Shown one piece after another: positions 10,140 through 20,159 of a stretch of DNA of 64,000 bases. A program made the translations under genes and the position numbers. The notes beneath the pieces were generated by a model that had not been told where the DNA came from, searched no databases, and saw nothing but the letters and a program-made list of their open reading frames with translations. The first letter of the stretch is position 1. Every line of letters starts with the position of its first letter. Origin of the DNA: Molanna angustata (Eukaryota; Arthropoda; Insecta; Trichoptera; Molannidae); NCBI GenBank assembly GCA_963576475.1, contig OY754990.1:5175756-5239755 (forward strand), read 5' to 3'.

Positions 10140-11000
10140 GTTACAGCATTAAAATTATTTTATTTTATTTTTTATTTTATTTATTTATTTGGGAAACATA
10201 CAGCTTTATAATCTTAAACAAAAGGAAATTATTTTACATTTATGCCAAGATTGTTCCCTCGAATTAACAAACCTAATTAACAAACGAATATAAAACCTAA
10301 TTAGCAAACATTGCTTAATTATTAAAGAAAAAACGTACACACAAAAAAAATAAGATAAAGAATGTTTTGAGAAAGAAAAAATAAAAATATTACACAATAA
10401 GATAGTTATAAAAATACAGCATTAAGCGTTAAATTAAATCATTAAGAAAAAAAAAACAAAATGCAGCATTAAATAAGAAAACAAAAATTACAAAATAAAG
10501 CTGTAACAAAAGACAAACACAACAAAAAATGAGATAAGTACATGTTTTTTATATACTTAATTAAATTAGAAGTCAAATGTTTTCAATTACTTTCTGCAAT
10601 ATTTTTTTTAAATACAGTTTTAACTGAGGATAGTTTATCAAGTTTATCCATACCACTTGGAAAGGAGTTAAATATTTTCGGTATGCTTACTTTCAGTGTC
10701 CTTTCACCGTAATAGTTTTTCCGTCTGGGAATTATCAATTTATTCTGTGCAACTTGTCTGGAATTATAATATATATTTTTTACAGGTAATTTATATTTAC
10801 TAGAGAAGTACCTAATGATTTAATATGACTCGATAATTTGTAAACTGGGAGTATTCCTGTTATACTGAATATCATTTCATCATTGTCTTTACATTTAGAT
10901 AAATCTGATTTGGGTATTATTAGTTTTAACAATCTCGCTTGTAATGTTTTAACTTTGTCTATATACGTTAGAGCATGTAAACTTCCCCCACTAAACTCTC
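10140..11000 (-). pseudogene. CR1/L2-like LINE 3' region, disrupted
   Basis: On the minus strand, 10,990 to about 10,800 gives FSGGSLHALTYID, then VKTLQARLLKLIIPKS and ILPVYKLSSHIKSL. After a frame change, about 10,760-10,582 gives QNKLIIPRRKNYYGERTLKV, then IPKIFNSFPSGM and VKTVFKKNIAESN plus stop. This is the RT-thumb to C-terminus order of CR1/L2-group ORF2. A ~440-bp AT-rich 3' UTR follows, ending in (AAATA)n near 10,150. The 5' end is cut by the plus-strand LINE beginning at about 11,005. Confidence 0.75.
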
Positions 11001-11004
11001 TAAA

Positions 11005-11652
11005 CCATCTTGAGATAGTACATGACTTCACATATCTGGGTTCCAACATATGTGACACCGGTGGTTGTGAAGCGGAAGTAAAAAGACGTATCGCCATGGC
11101 AAAGGGAGCACTGGGAAAGCTCACAAGAGTATGGAAGGACAGGACCATTACGAAAACTTCGAAGGCTAGACTCATCAGGGCTCTGATATTCCCGATGTTC
11201 CTTTATGGCGTGGAAACATGGACACTTAGGGAGTCAGAGCGAAAGAGGATCGATGCTTTCGAAATGTGGTGCTGGAGGCGTATGTTGCGCATCCCATGGA
11301 CAGCCAGAAGAACCAATGTGTCAATTTTAGACGAGCTAAGGATTGAGGATCGTCTATCGACGATATGTTACAGACGTATCCTTCAATTCTTTGGACACAT
11401 TGCCAGAAGAAAACCAGACTGCCTCGAGAAGCTTGTTGTGATGGGCAGCGTGTGGAAGGACGGAGATCTCGTGGTCGCTCACCGACCAGATGGAGCGATT
11501 TGGTTAAGTCCACAATGGGGTCTTCGGTGACTGGTGCTCTGCGTTCAGCCCAAAACAGATTGGCATGGAGGCGGGCCATACGTGTGGCGACAGACTACAG
11601 CCGCTATCCTCAGTCATGAGGAAAAGGACGAATGATGATGATGATGACATAC
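11005..11652 (+). mobile_element. 5'-truncated RTE-like LINE with (GAT)n tail
   Basis: The ORF2 C terminus is followed directly by (GATGAT)n at 11,630-11,648, the simple-repeat tail of RTE elements. It lies in opposite orientation to, and abuts, the LINE on its left. No convincing TSD was found, so the junction may include a deletion. Confidence 0.85.
11010..11619 (+). pseudogene. RTE-like ORF2 C terminus with one frameshift
   Basis: Motifs in order: HDFTYLGSNICDTGG, EVKRRIAMAKGALGKL, ALIFPMFLYGVETWTL, MWCWRRMLRIPWTARRTN and QFFGHIARR. Near 11,440 the frame shifts, and the protein continues in another frame as RVEGRRSRGRSPTRWSD, then SAQNRLAWRRAIRVAT, before a stop. Together these are the complete post-RT domain of an RTE-clade protein. 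The RT catalytic core and endonuclease are missing. The ATG upstream at 10,883 belongs to the neighbouring element's antisense strand and is not a start. Confidence 0.85.
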
Positions 11653-11879
11653 GTTTTAAATGAATTAACCCATACCTAATACGGTGAACCGCATTTCACT
11701 GTATTAGGTCGTTTGGTTTAATCGTCATAGGGACACGGCATGGCGTACGTTTAGCACACAATCGGACAATTACACAAATATGTGGTCATTTGCTATGTAC
11801 ATGGATTCACGTGCACTTAGTAAATAAATTAATATTGACTAACATGCACGCCATCTTCCGGTAATTTGTATAATTATCT

Positions 11880-12130
11880 TTGTCCAATTCATGACAGGAA
11901 AGGTCAACTTTTTTTCTATTTCTACTGCCGCCACAATCCGATCGGCATATGGCGATTGTAATCAGCCCCTTCATAGAACGCTAGGTGAGCGACAAAAACG
12001 AAACTAGTTCATGGAGCCCTCTAGATTAGCAATCTCGGCACCAAAGTGCATAAATAACAATCGACGAATGAGAATAGAAAATTCACATTCGTGGATTGTA
12101 ATTGACTCAAATTTATTTACATTAGATCTT
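11880..12130 (-). repeat. Short repeat W, inverted copy
   Basis: It shares GCATATGG, the CATTCGTGGATTGTAATT-type block and the flanking AGATCTTTGG with the 8.1-kb copy in reverse orientation. Confidence 0.45.
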
Positions 12131-12179
12131 TGGAAATAATAACAATGATATATAGTAAAAATAATAAATATTTACTTGA

Positions 12180-12355
12180 ACCCTGCGCAAGTGGCGAGTT
12201 TTTTTGCCATACGACAATTTCTTCCAACTAACCAGTGTGCCCAGCCCAGAGAAATAATATTAGCGTGAGAAATTATTTTAATTATATTTCTCCTCTGCTG
12301 GGGATCGAACCCAAGACGCCCGCACAGAAACCAAACGGCTTACAGCGCGGCAGTC
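12180..12355 (-). repeat. tRNA-derived SINE (SINE-C)
   Basis: On the minus strand it reads GGTTTCTGTGCGGGCGTC, then GGGTTCGATCCCC (B box), then a body with AGAAATTGTCGTATGGC and ACTTGCGCAGGG. The same order occurs on the plus strand at 44,045-44,235, so this is a dispersed SINE and not an isolated tRNA relic. Confidence 0.75.
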
Positions 12356-12384
12356 GATTAATATACCTGCATATTCCCAAAATT

Positions 12385-12432
12385 AATCATAAATGCTTGT
12401 GCTATAGGTGAACGAAATCGAGATTCGAACAA
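12385..12432 (-). repeat. SINE-A fragment
   Basis: The junction of the tRNA head and body survives (GTTCGAATCTCGATTTCGTT and the ACCTATAGCACAAGCATTTA word); the rest of the head is lost. Confidence 0.6.
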
Positions 12433-12514
12433 CATTTGGATGCGAACGAGAAGCATCTCAACTCCCAATAAACTTGAACCCCTTTTTTTTTCAAGTTGCA
12501 TAAAATATAAAACC

Positions 12515-12670
12515 GGCGCAGTTCAAGGGTGAAATCTGTGTGAGAAACTGTCACCTCGTGTTTAAGGACTGTTGCTTTCATTGTTTGCAAAAAATCAACT
12601 TCTCAATAGATGGCGTTACAGAAAGGTTTCTTTGTTACTTCATAGATGGCAATAGTAAAAATAGCTTATA
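12515..12670 (-). repeat. Family E accessory block
   Basis: GCGCAGTTCAAGGGTGA, then AAGGACTGTTGCTTTCATTG and TCAATAGATGGCGTTAC. The same block is fused to the E core at 40.1 kb and present reversed at 14.6 kb, so E copies come in at least two internal versions. Confidence 0.6.
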
Positions 12671-13139
12671 TTCAAACGATCTGTTTCTCATTTATTTATT
12701 TAATTTGAATACAAAACAAGTGGGTTATGGCAACACTGAACTTTCTAAATCATGTTATTTTACCTACTTATCTAAATGTACCTACACACTTATTATTTAA
12801 TACATTTTGAAACTAGCGTCTACAATCCGCATTTACCATTCCGCATTCTGTTTCCGGTTGACTCTCTGATTGGTTGAGATCTCATAGTATTAAGTCAAAT
12901 GAGCTGTGAAATTTTATATTAAATGCGAGAAATTAAATAAAAGATAAGTAAATTTAACTTATAATAATTTATAATTCAATTTATAAAGCAACTCGCTCAC
13001 GCGAGTCGCTATTATTATTATAAACAAGCTTAAACCTAACCTAAGAATGCAGAAAAGAAGAGCTGGGACTATACGCTACTCATTTTAAATACATAATATA
13101 TGATGATATAGAAATCAGTGTTGCATTATTAAAATATAT

Positions 13140-13335
13140 ATAACTTTCAAAATTGCATCGATAAGGTAACTCAAAAAGAAGGCATAATTTGTGAACGTTG
13201 CGCAAGCGCATAAAGTGATCACGTAAACCACCCGATGACAGGTGATAACTCCTGCAGGTGCCATGAGTTCCTGGTTCTTCTATGACATTCCAACTTGGTC
13301 TCTATTGAGATGTAAAAAAAATGCAAAAAAATTGA
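13140..13335 (-). repeat. Family E core
   Basis: It contains GTGAACGTTGCGCAAGCGCA, TAAAGTGATCACGTAAACCA, GATGACAGGTGA and TCTCTATTGAGATGT. It lies just right of a SINE-free AT stretch and may be one end of the 12.5-kb copy with intervening sequence. Confidence 0.7.
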
Positions 13336-13477
13336 TAACATACAAAATTTTCGCATCCGTTTTGTTTTTCTTCTTTTTCGTGTGCCGTTTCCAACGGAGA
13401 TTGGCGACCATCACGTTTCTGCAACAATCTAAATAGTGACACCGCATCCCGAATCCCGAAGCTCAATTTATAGGCCC

Positions 13478-13965
13478 CCATTCATGATCGCGCCATCCTT
13501 CCAAATGGCTTGCCATCACTCTTAAATGCGCTCGTGAATGTCAAAACCCGCGCAGTCCAATTGGCCTGACACACCAAAATGGAATTCCAAACGATCGAAA
13601 CACCATAGTGCCACGACAAACGGCGCGGCGCATCCTATAGGTACGGCATTCTCGTGAATGTGAAAACCAGCGGTACATTGCGCCATCTCATTGCGCCGAG
13701 CTGTAAGACACTCTCGTAGATGCGAAAATACAACATGGTATTTTTCTTTGTTTTTTTTTTATTTTTATATATAAACAAACCGCTATAGCAGTTGTATAAA
13801 GCTCATCACCAGAATTATAACTCATTTTAACTAAATATAAATTATTAATGCGAAAGCGCCGACAGCTTGCGTACACTAATTTTGATGGCTCGATGGCGCG
13901 ATTCTCCAAATGGAGCCGGTCCATATGGAGCGACGCCGAATAAGACGATCGTGAATGGGCTGCTT
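13478..13965. mobile_element. Candidate MITE with CCCATTCA-type inverted ends
   Basis: The left end CCCCCATTCATGATCGCG is mirrored by CGATCGTGAATGGG at the right (about 13,946-13,961). The next words (GCGCCATCCTTCCAAATGG against the complement of GATTCTCCAAATGGAGCC) are also partly inverted. Inside, CTCGTGAATGT(C/G)AAAACC occurs twice and a relative occurs a third time. No coding content and no firm TSD. Confidence 0.5.
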
Positions 13966-14559
13966 AAGACCGCGTGTCGCATTTTGCTACCACTGAATAT
14001 AAATACGCAAATGTCCCACAGTCAAATAATTGTCAGCACACCTGTTCAATTAAATTAGCTTGTTGCCCGATGATTAATGATACGTCTCATCGATTCGGGA
14101 ACGGTATCCGGTACCATTTTTTATTATTGTCACAAGTATATATTCATTGGTACCAACCTACATGAAGGAAAAACTAATAATATATTCATTAATTTTGTTT
14201 ATATTTAAATGAAGACCGTAGATATTGTGTATTAAAATATATTAATTATAACTACATCAAATTATTTATACGCCCCTATTATTCAAAATGAGGACATAAT
14301 GAGAGAATGAATTTATTAAAAAATGTAAAATTTCAAATACATAAAGATATCGTAAGGTATCGTAGATATATGTACATAATATATGTAGTGGGTCAATTCA
14401 ATTGTATAAACCGCTAATACGTACAAGTTTTGCACATCACTACTACACTTACAATGGGGTGGTGTGGTTCAACCAACTCGATACAGACTTGAGACTGGCA
14501 AATGTATATAATGAATTAAAAATAAAAAATAAAATAAACTTATAAAATTTGAACCTTTT

Positions 14560-14955
14560 CCTTTTGAAACCTTTTTTGTAACGCCATCTATTGAGAAATT
14601 AGTTTATTTGTAGTAAACAATGAAAGCAAAAATCCTTACAAATGAGGTAACGGTGTCTCGCACATATGTCACCCCTGAACTGCGGCAGAAATATTATTTC
14701 ATTTTTGGCTTGTTTACCTACTTGTACCAATTTGTATGTTAATAGAATATTTTTTTACTCTCCACACTATGGAATAGTGAAGGGTAACGATTTTACAATT
14801 TTTAAGCGTATTTTTTTACATCGATTTCTCAACGGGTATCATGTAGAGAGTGCCCAACTTCGTCTCTATTGAGATGTTAAAAAGTTTGTCGATAAAAATG
14901 TCATTTGACAAAAAAATCCAGTGTTTGCTTAATATGCTATATAAAATAAAAAAAT
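14560..14955 (+). repeat. Family E accessory block joined to repeat T and an E end
   Basis: AACGCCATCTATTGAGAAAT, then AACAATGAAAGCA and CACCCCTGAACTGCGGC. From about 14,740 repeat T (TTTTTAAGCGTATTTTTTTA, CAACGGGTATCATGTAGAGA) intervenes. The E end word CGTCTCTATTGAGATGTT closes it. A composite of nested elements. Confidence 0.6.
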
Positions 14956-15424
14956 AAATAAAAAGTCGAAGTTACATTGTAATCAGATGGATGGTATAAG
15001 AGTACAAAAAGTACATACAAAGATATAAATGATACTAAAATCTTCAATTTTCACCCATAGAAAGGGGATGCGCACTGGTAAATGCAACCACTCTATCTAT
15101 CTTCAATGAGGAAAGAAATATCAGCAAAACCAGCCATTAAAAATCAATTGTTTTTTGTCGTTGCTATCTCTAAGATTATAAATAATTAATATTGTCTGAC
15201 ATTATTGTATATACCAAGTACCTGTTGAGGTCGAAAAGTATGTATTGTATTGTAGAATTATCACTGACATCTCCATTATTCATCAAATAAGTAAAATATG
15301 CCTTTGATAAATTCAATGTATAGAATTAGTGGAATATTGATCTGATGTGTTCATAATATACAGACCTATATTTAGTTGGCCAAATATAAAACCACGGGTT
15401 TTCATACTTTTGATCATCAAGTCT
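14956..15424. other. No gene or recognisable element
   Basis: AT-rich sequence without motif-bearing ORFs, direct repeats or palindromes that I can support. Confidence 0.35.
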
Positions 15425-16190
15425 CCCTCATTATTTTTTTTTTTTTTTTTATAAAGGATAACTTACAGCTAACAAGTTATTATACATCATATGTTGTTCC
15501 ATAAAATAAGGGCAAGCTATTACAAAACTGGTCAGCCAATTACAAGTGGCCACATCCTGCATTAAAAGTTGGCATTTATAAGAAAATGAAAATCAAAAAA
15601 GAATCCATATATAAATGAAAAGATACAATAGAAACACAGCAAAGAAAAATAGTGAAAGATGTTAACAAAAGAAAACAAAAAGGAAAGCATTACTATAAAA
15701 GACATTCAGAAGAAAACTTTCCTCACTTATAAATTAACGTATTAAACTAGCTTTTTGTTTTAATTTTTTTTTTAGCTATATAATGTTTCTCTTTTTTATC
15801 TGTTTGTGTTTAATTGTATCTTTTATAGTAATGTTTAACTTTTTGTTTTCTTTTGTTAACATATTTCACTTTTTTTCTTTGTTGTGTTCTTAATTTCTAT
15901 TGTATGTGTTCGATTTTATATAATTTCCATTTAAGATATTTTTATTTTCTTATAGATTTGTATGCCAATTTTTAATGCAGGATGTGGCCACTTGTAATTG
16001 GCTGACGTTTTATATTAGCTTTTTCTTATTTTATAAACCTATTGATGTATAATAACTTGTTAACTGTAAGTGGTCCTTAATAATAAATAAATAAATAAAT
16101 AAAAGATACAACTAAGAATAAACAGAAAAAAAAACAAAAAAAAACTAGTTTATTAGGTAATATTATAAGTGTGGAAAGTTTTCTTCTAAA
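15425..16190. repeat. Large inverted repeat of a LINE-like 3' end
   Basis: Left arm about 15,440-15,740 and right arm about 15,780-16,080 are reverse complements: AGCCAATTACAAGTGGCCAC and GTGGCCACTTGTAATTGGCT, then ACAAGTTATTATACATCA and TGATGTATAATAACTTGT. The outer edges are poly(T) on the left and (AATA)n on the right, so two tailed 3' ends point outwards from a shared 5' centre. A third, shorter inverted block follows at 16,105-16,190. No ORF survives. Confidence 0.8.
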
Positions 16191-16264
16191 TGTCACCAGA
16201 CTGTCACCAAAAATATTTATGTCTTTATTGATATGTAAAGTACTAATTATAAAATCTACACATC

Positions 16265-16340
16265 CTTGTAATAATTTGTTAGCTTCCAGAATGTGGCAAC
16301 TGGCAACTAGTTATTGGTTACCTGTTTTTTTTCTTTTGAC
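16265..16340 (+). repeat. SINE-B tail fragment
   Basis: CTTCCAGAATGTGGCAAC, then TAGTTATTGG and TTACCTG match the 3' body of SINE-B at 48,608-48,670. The head is absent. Confidence 0.45.
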
Positions 16341-16379
16341 ATGTCCACGTAGGGGACATCAGCTATTAGGATTTGGGTC

Positions 16380-16565
16380 CATTTTACTCTTCCGAAGAAG
16401 CGCACTACGTAGCGTTGGGAGGGGTTTGCAATCTAGAAAAGTGTTTATTAATTCGGATTTTAAAAAGACCCAGGTTGTACGAAGGTGGAAACACAGAATT
16501 CGGAAGATCGTTCCACAGTCGGACTGCTGTATTAATAAAGGTGTTAAATTAATATTTGATATAGT
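16380..16565 (-). pseudogene. LINE ORF2 extreme C terminus (same family as 54.6 kb)
   Basis: On the minus strand it reads NTAVRLWNDLPNSVFPPSYN, then LGLFKIRINKHF. The 54.6-kb copy has NTAARLWNDLPKSVFSPS in the same place. The RLWNDLPxSVF close is the C-terminal signature of a Jockey/R1-group LINE widespread in moths. It is too short to show any catalytic domain. Confidence 0.75.
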
Positions 16566-17159
16566 ACCTGTTAGCTACCCAAGAAGAAATATTAAAAAAA
16601 ACATCATTATCCTAAGTAAAATTTCAATATATAGCCTATTAAAAGTAAATATTTTTTTAACATTAGGTACATATTAAATATTTATTTGATATGCATACAG
16701 CAGTATCGTAATATCAATAAATTTTTAGCTTATCACATAACTGATGCAATCTCATTACTCAAAATACCCCTAAAAAATAGTGCATTACATATTTTTTCAG
16801 CCTAAATTTAAGGGAGAATTCCCTAACTTGGCAACTCTTGCCTACTGCATCCCGCTACTACTTAGATTCTACGAAGACACCCGAACTGTCTTCGTGGATC
16901 TATACTGATGTATGTCGGTATGGAATACGGAATACCACAGGGTTAACATATGCGCTCATCAAATATTATTTTTAATAATCAAACAAGTTTTGAAAACAGT
17001 GTGATTTTAACAAACAGACTAGATAGTTAAATATTTATTTAACTTAAAACTACAGTCACTTAAGTAGACAGATTTAGTATTGCTGCCTATCTAGAAACCT
17101 TAATATATTATGAAATTAATGGATTATAACCTTCATATACAAAGTGATAAGGAATAATC
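16566..17159. other. No gene seen
   Basis: AT-rich; a weak AAGTGATAAGG at about 17,144 resembles a decayed hAT-like end but has no matching TSD with the terminus at 18,393. Confidence 0.35.
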
Positions 17160-18393
17160 TTATAAATCATGCAGTCTTGGTCTTTCGAGACTTGTAGGAC
17201 CAAGACCAAGACCAGGAGATGCAAGACCAAGATTAAATGTGAGTTTTTAAATGTACATAAATTAAATAGTACTATCTAGATTATATTAGGATTTGGTGTT
17301 TTTTGTCATATTTCATTGTAATTACTGAATTTGAACAGAAAAATAAAAAAAATCTTTAAATGCAAGAACAAGAACAAGACTGGGTATGCAAGACCAAGAC
17401 TCGATCGAATAAACAAGACCATGACTGCATGTGTAAATACAAGACCATGACCAAGAGTGGGTATGCAAGACCAAAACACGTTCGAATATGCAAGACCAAT
17501 AATAATAATAAATTTGGATGATTTGTATAGCGCCGTTTTCGTGAATATCTCACCTCAAGGGCGCTGGGCCATCTGTAAATTCAAGACCAAGATTGGGTAT
17601 GCAAGACCATAACCAAGACTGGGTACGTGAGATCAAGACCAAGACCAAGACCGTATCTGTAAATGCAAGACCAAGACTCGATCGAATATGCAAGACCAAG
17701 ACCGCGTCTGTAAATGCAAGACCATGACCGCATCTGTAAATGCAAGACCAAGACTCGATCGAATATGCAAGACCAAGACCGCTTCTGTAAATGCAAGACT
17801 ATGACCGCATCTGTAAATGCAAGACCAAGACTCGATCGAATATGCAAGACCAAGACCGCGTCTGTAAATGCAAGACCATGACCAAGACTGGGTATGCAAG
17901 ACCAAGACATGATCGAATATGCAAGACCAAGACCGCGTCTGTAAATGCAAGACCATGACCAAGACTGGGTATGCAAGACCAAGACATGATCGAATATGCA
18001 AGACCATGACCGCATCTGTAAATGCAAGACCATGAACAAAAAATGGGTTCACAAGACGAAGACTCGAACGAATATGTAAGACCAATATTGGGTATGTCTG
18101 ACCAAGACCAAGACTCGATCGAGTATGCAAGACCAAGATTGGGTATGCAAGACCAAGATTGGGTATGCAAGACCAAAACCATGACTGGGTATACAAAAGC
18201 GAGACTGAGGTTCGATCGAGTATAACAGATCAAGACCGCATTTGTATATGCAAAAACAAGACCGAGACTGGGTATGTAAGACTAAGACTAGATCGAGTAT
18301 GCAAAACCAAGACCGCATCTGTAATTGCAAGACCAAAACCAAGACCGGAGACCACTCCGATATTGTCATTGGTCTTGCATTTGCTTATCACTA
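17160..18393. repeat. AAGACC-based minisatellite ending in a hAT-like terminus
   Basis: It is built from GCAAGACCAAGACC separated by a few recurring spacers (GCGTCTGTAAAT, TCGATCGAATAT, TGGGTAT), with a higher-order period near 77 bp at 17,850-17,940. The right edge TTTGCTTATCACTA (18,380-18,393) is the reverse complement of TAGTGATAAGCAAA, one base different from the end of the 22,399 element. The array therefore looks like an expanded subterminal region of the same transposon family. Long frames rich in SWSCIYR-type peptides here are tandem-repeat artefacts. Confidence 0.8.
17500..17572 (-). mobile_element. 73-bp LINE 3' end inserted in the AAGACC array
   Basis: (AATA/ATAA)n, TAGCGCCGTTTTCGTG and CACCTCAAGGGCGCT interrupt the array. 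The same 3' end closes the LINE at 63.05-63.86 kb and recurs at 32.4 kb. GGCGC and GCGCC around it can pair as a terminal stem-loop. Confidence 0.7.
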
Positions 18394-18599
18394 CAAAAAG
18401 TTACTTAAAATTTGTAAATAAACTAGGTATAATGTTTTGCTTTTAATCAATTTAAATCAAACATTGATTGAGCTAAAGATAGAACCCACCTAGAGTTAAA
18501 AAGCAAAAAAATAAAAAAAGATATACATATTGTTGATATTCTTGTTGTTGGCAAATAACTCGAGAGATCACGTGGGCTGCGCAGAACACAAAAAATAGT

Positions 18600-19110
18600 T
18601 CACTTGGTTGGTAGTAAGCCAATATTTGATAGGGATATCATTAATTTCACACATATATGGCTGTAGTAAAAATTGCTTATTTTCAAGCGAAAAGAATTTC
18701 AGTATTACAATATATAGAACTTTCAAAATTGAATTGATAGGGATCTCATTAATTTCACACATAGTTGTTCATAATTTCACACATAGATGGCTGTAGTAAA
18801 AATTGCTTATTTTCAAGCGAAAAGAATTTCAGTATTACAATATATAGAACTTTCAAAATTGAATTGATAGGGATCTCATTAAAAAGCCATAATTGGTGAC
18901 GTTGCGCAAGCGCATAAAGTGATCACGTAAACCAGCCGATGACAGGTCGTAAGCCCTGTAGGTGCCTTGATTTCCCGGTTCTCCTACAGTAAATATTCCA
19001 ACTTCGTCTCTATTGAGATAATTAAAAATCTGTTAAAAAATATCTTTGACTCCCGACAGGGAAAAAAATCCAATGTTTGCGCATATGCAATAATAAAAAT
19101 ATTCAATATT
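18600..19110 (-). repeat. Family E copy with a ~130-bp internal duplication
   Basis: Reading on the minus strand it runs from GTTTGCGC-type sequence and TCGGGAGTCAAAGATATTTT through the core (ACCTGTCATCGGCTGGTTTA) to TCAATTTTGAAAGTTC. The AATTTCACACATA...TGGCTGTAG block (18,643 and 18,773) is present twice, about 130 bp apart. Confidence 0.8.
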
Positions 19111-19214
19111 TGATGATTTTTTTCTTTAAAATGATACCACAGAATATAGCAACGATTGGATAAAATGATCCAAAATAAAAAAACCGATATGAAATATGTA
19201 AAATATTTTTGCAT

Positions 19215-19487
19215 AACAAACTTATCATCATCATTTCCTGCCCTTCTATCCTAGTTAATCCAGGGTCGGGCTTCCTACTCGTCAGTCGCCATGATCTGCG
19301 ACTCTGGGTCATCTTGTCTTGGGGACATCTTGTGCCGCCAGATCCCTCTCGATGCTCGTCCACCATGTCGCCGACGGTCTGCCTCTTCCTCGTGATTTTG
19401 AAGGGATACCGAGCACAGTTTTGACGGAGTAGGTGTCCTCCCTTCGCATGACATGGCCATATCATCGTTGTCGGTGTTGTAGATCAT
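19215..19487 (-). pseudogene. RTE-like LINE C terminus with (ATG)n tail
   Basis: On the minus strand a frame gives the sense MAMSCEGRT-type overlap, while the element's own frame reads RWYGHVMRRED-like then SRGRGRPSATWWTSIERD, before stops. A (GATGAT) tail at 19,216-19,228 ends it. GRGRPxxxW is the basic close of RTE-type ORF2. It is heavily truncated and has in-frame stops near the end. Confidence 0.7.
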
Positions 19488-19935
19488 CTATATTATAAAT
19501 TTCAATGTTTGTATGTATGTATGTATGTATGTATGCTATGCGCTCCTAAACCGTTCATCCGATTGCAATGAAACTTTGGTGAATTGTCGAACGTATATCC
19601 GTGATGATTTCTGGATTAAAACATTTATTTTCATCTTCTTCTTCATCGGGTTATAGGTCATTTTTCCTATGAAGGTGGAGTATCATGGGAAAATAAGGTC
19701 CAACTATCTTTTCATCTCTTCGCAGGTCATCCAGGATGGTTTCTGGATTTAAAATTATTCTAAACCTATTGAAGGGACGGGTGGTACTGAAAGGACGGGA
19801 GGTAATGAAGGGTCTGATGGGACGGGAGGTACTGAAGGGCCTGAAAGGACGGGAGGTACTGAAGGGTCTGAAGCGACGGTTGGTAATGAACCATTTTAAA
19901 TTATACAGGCAATACGAAGTTTTCCAGGGGTTCAC
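19488..19935 (+). mobile_element. Helitron-like non-autonomous element, short version
   Basis: It starts TCTATATTATAAATTTCAAT, then (GTAT)n, then CTAAACCGTTCATCCGATTG and GAAACTTTGGTGAATTGTC. One copy of a ~115-bp block (CAGGTCATCCAGGATGG, TTTCTGGATTTAAA) and several AAGGGACGGGAGGTACTGA minisatellite units follow. The TC start, the (GTAT)n run and internal minisatellites fit Helitron-like or microsatellite-associated insect elements. The rolling-circle class is inferred, as no CTRR hairpin end was fixed. The reverse copy at 51.2-52.07 kb has six starts of the 115-bp block. Confidence 0.6.
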
Positions 19936-20017
19936 TAGTAATTATAAAAAAAATACTGTATTCATAATTGTCTTATATTTCCTTTTAATTATTGCATGTG
20001 TGTACTGTATGCTGTCT

Positions 20018-20062
20018 GAGCTGCCTTAAGCTGCATGCAGCTTAAGGCCGCTCAGGCACTGA
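20018..20062. repeat. Near-perfect 45-bp palindrome
   Basis: The core 20,024-20,047 is a perfect 24-bp palindrome (CCTTAAGCTGCA and its complement). One mismatch interrupts the outer CTGAGC/GCTCAG arms. It may be the hairpin end of a DNA element; no partner end was found. Confidence 0.8.
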
Positions 20063-20159
20063 ATTTTTTTTAGCGAGGTGTACTCGTTTCTCGTACTGAA
20101 ATAGAAGCGGTGAATTGACTAGCGCGAAACAGGAACAGGAACGATAAAAACAGGAACGA

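Noticed and set aside
17140..17160. AAGTGATAAGG as the left end of the hAT-derived array.
   Set aside because: It mismatches the terminus in key positions and the flanking 8 bp do not match CAAAAAGT at 18,394-18,401.
17356..18369. Long minus-strand frames of SWSCIYRRGLGL-type peptides.
   Set aside because: They follow directly from the AAGACC repeat in several overlapping frames; no start, splice or codon-use support.
18568..18796. Short overlapping frames around 18.6-18.8 kb as genes.
   Set aside because: They lie in the duplicated part of a family E copy and repeat with the 130-bp duplication.
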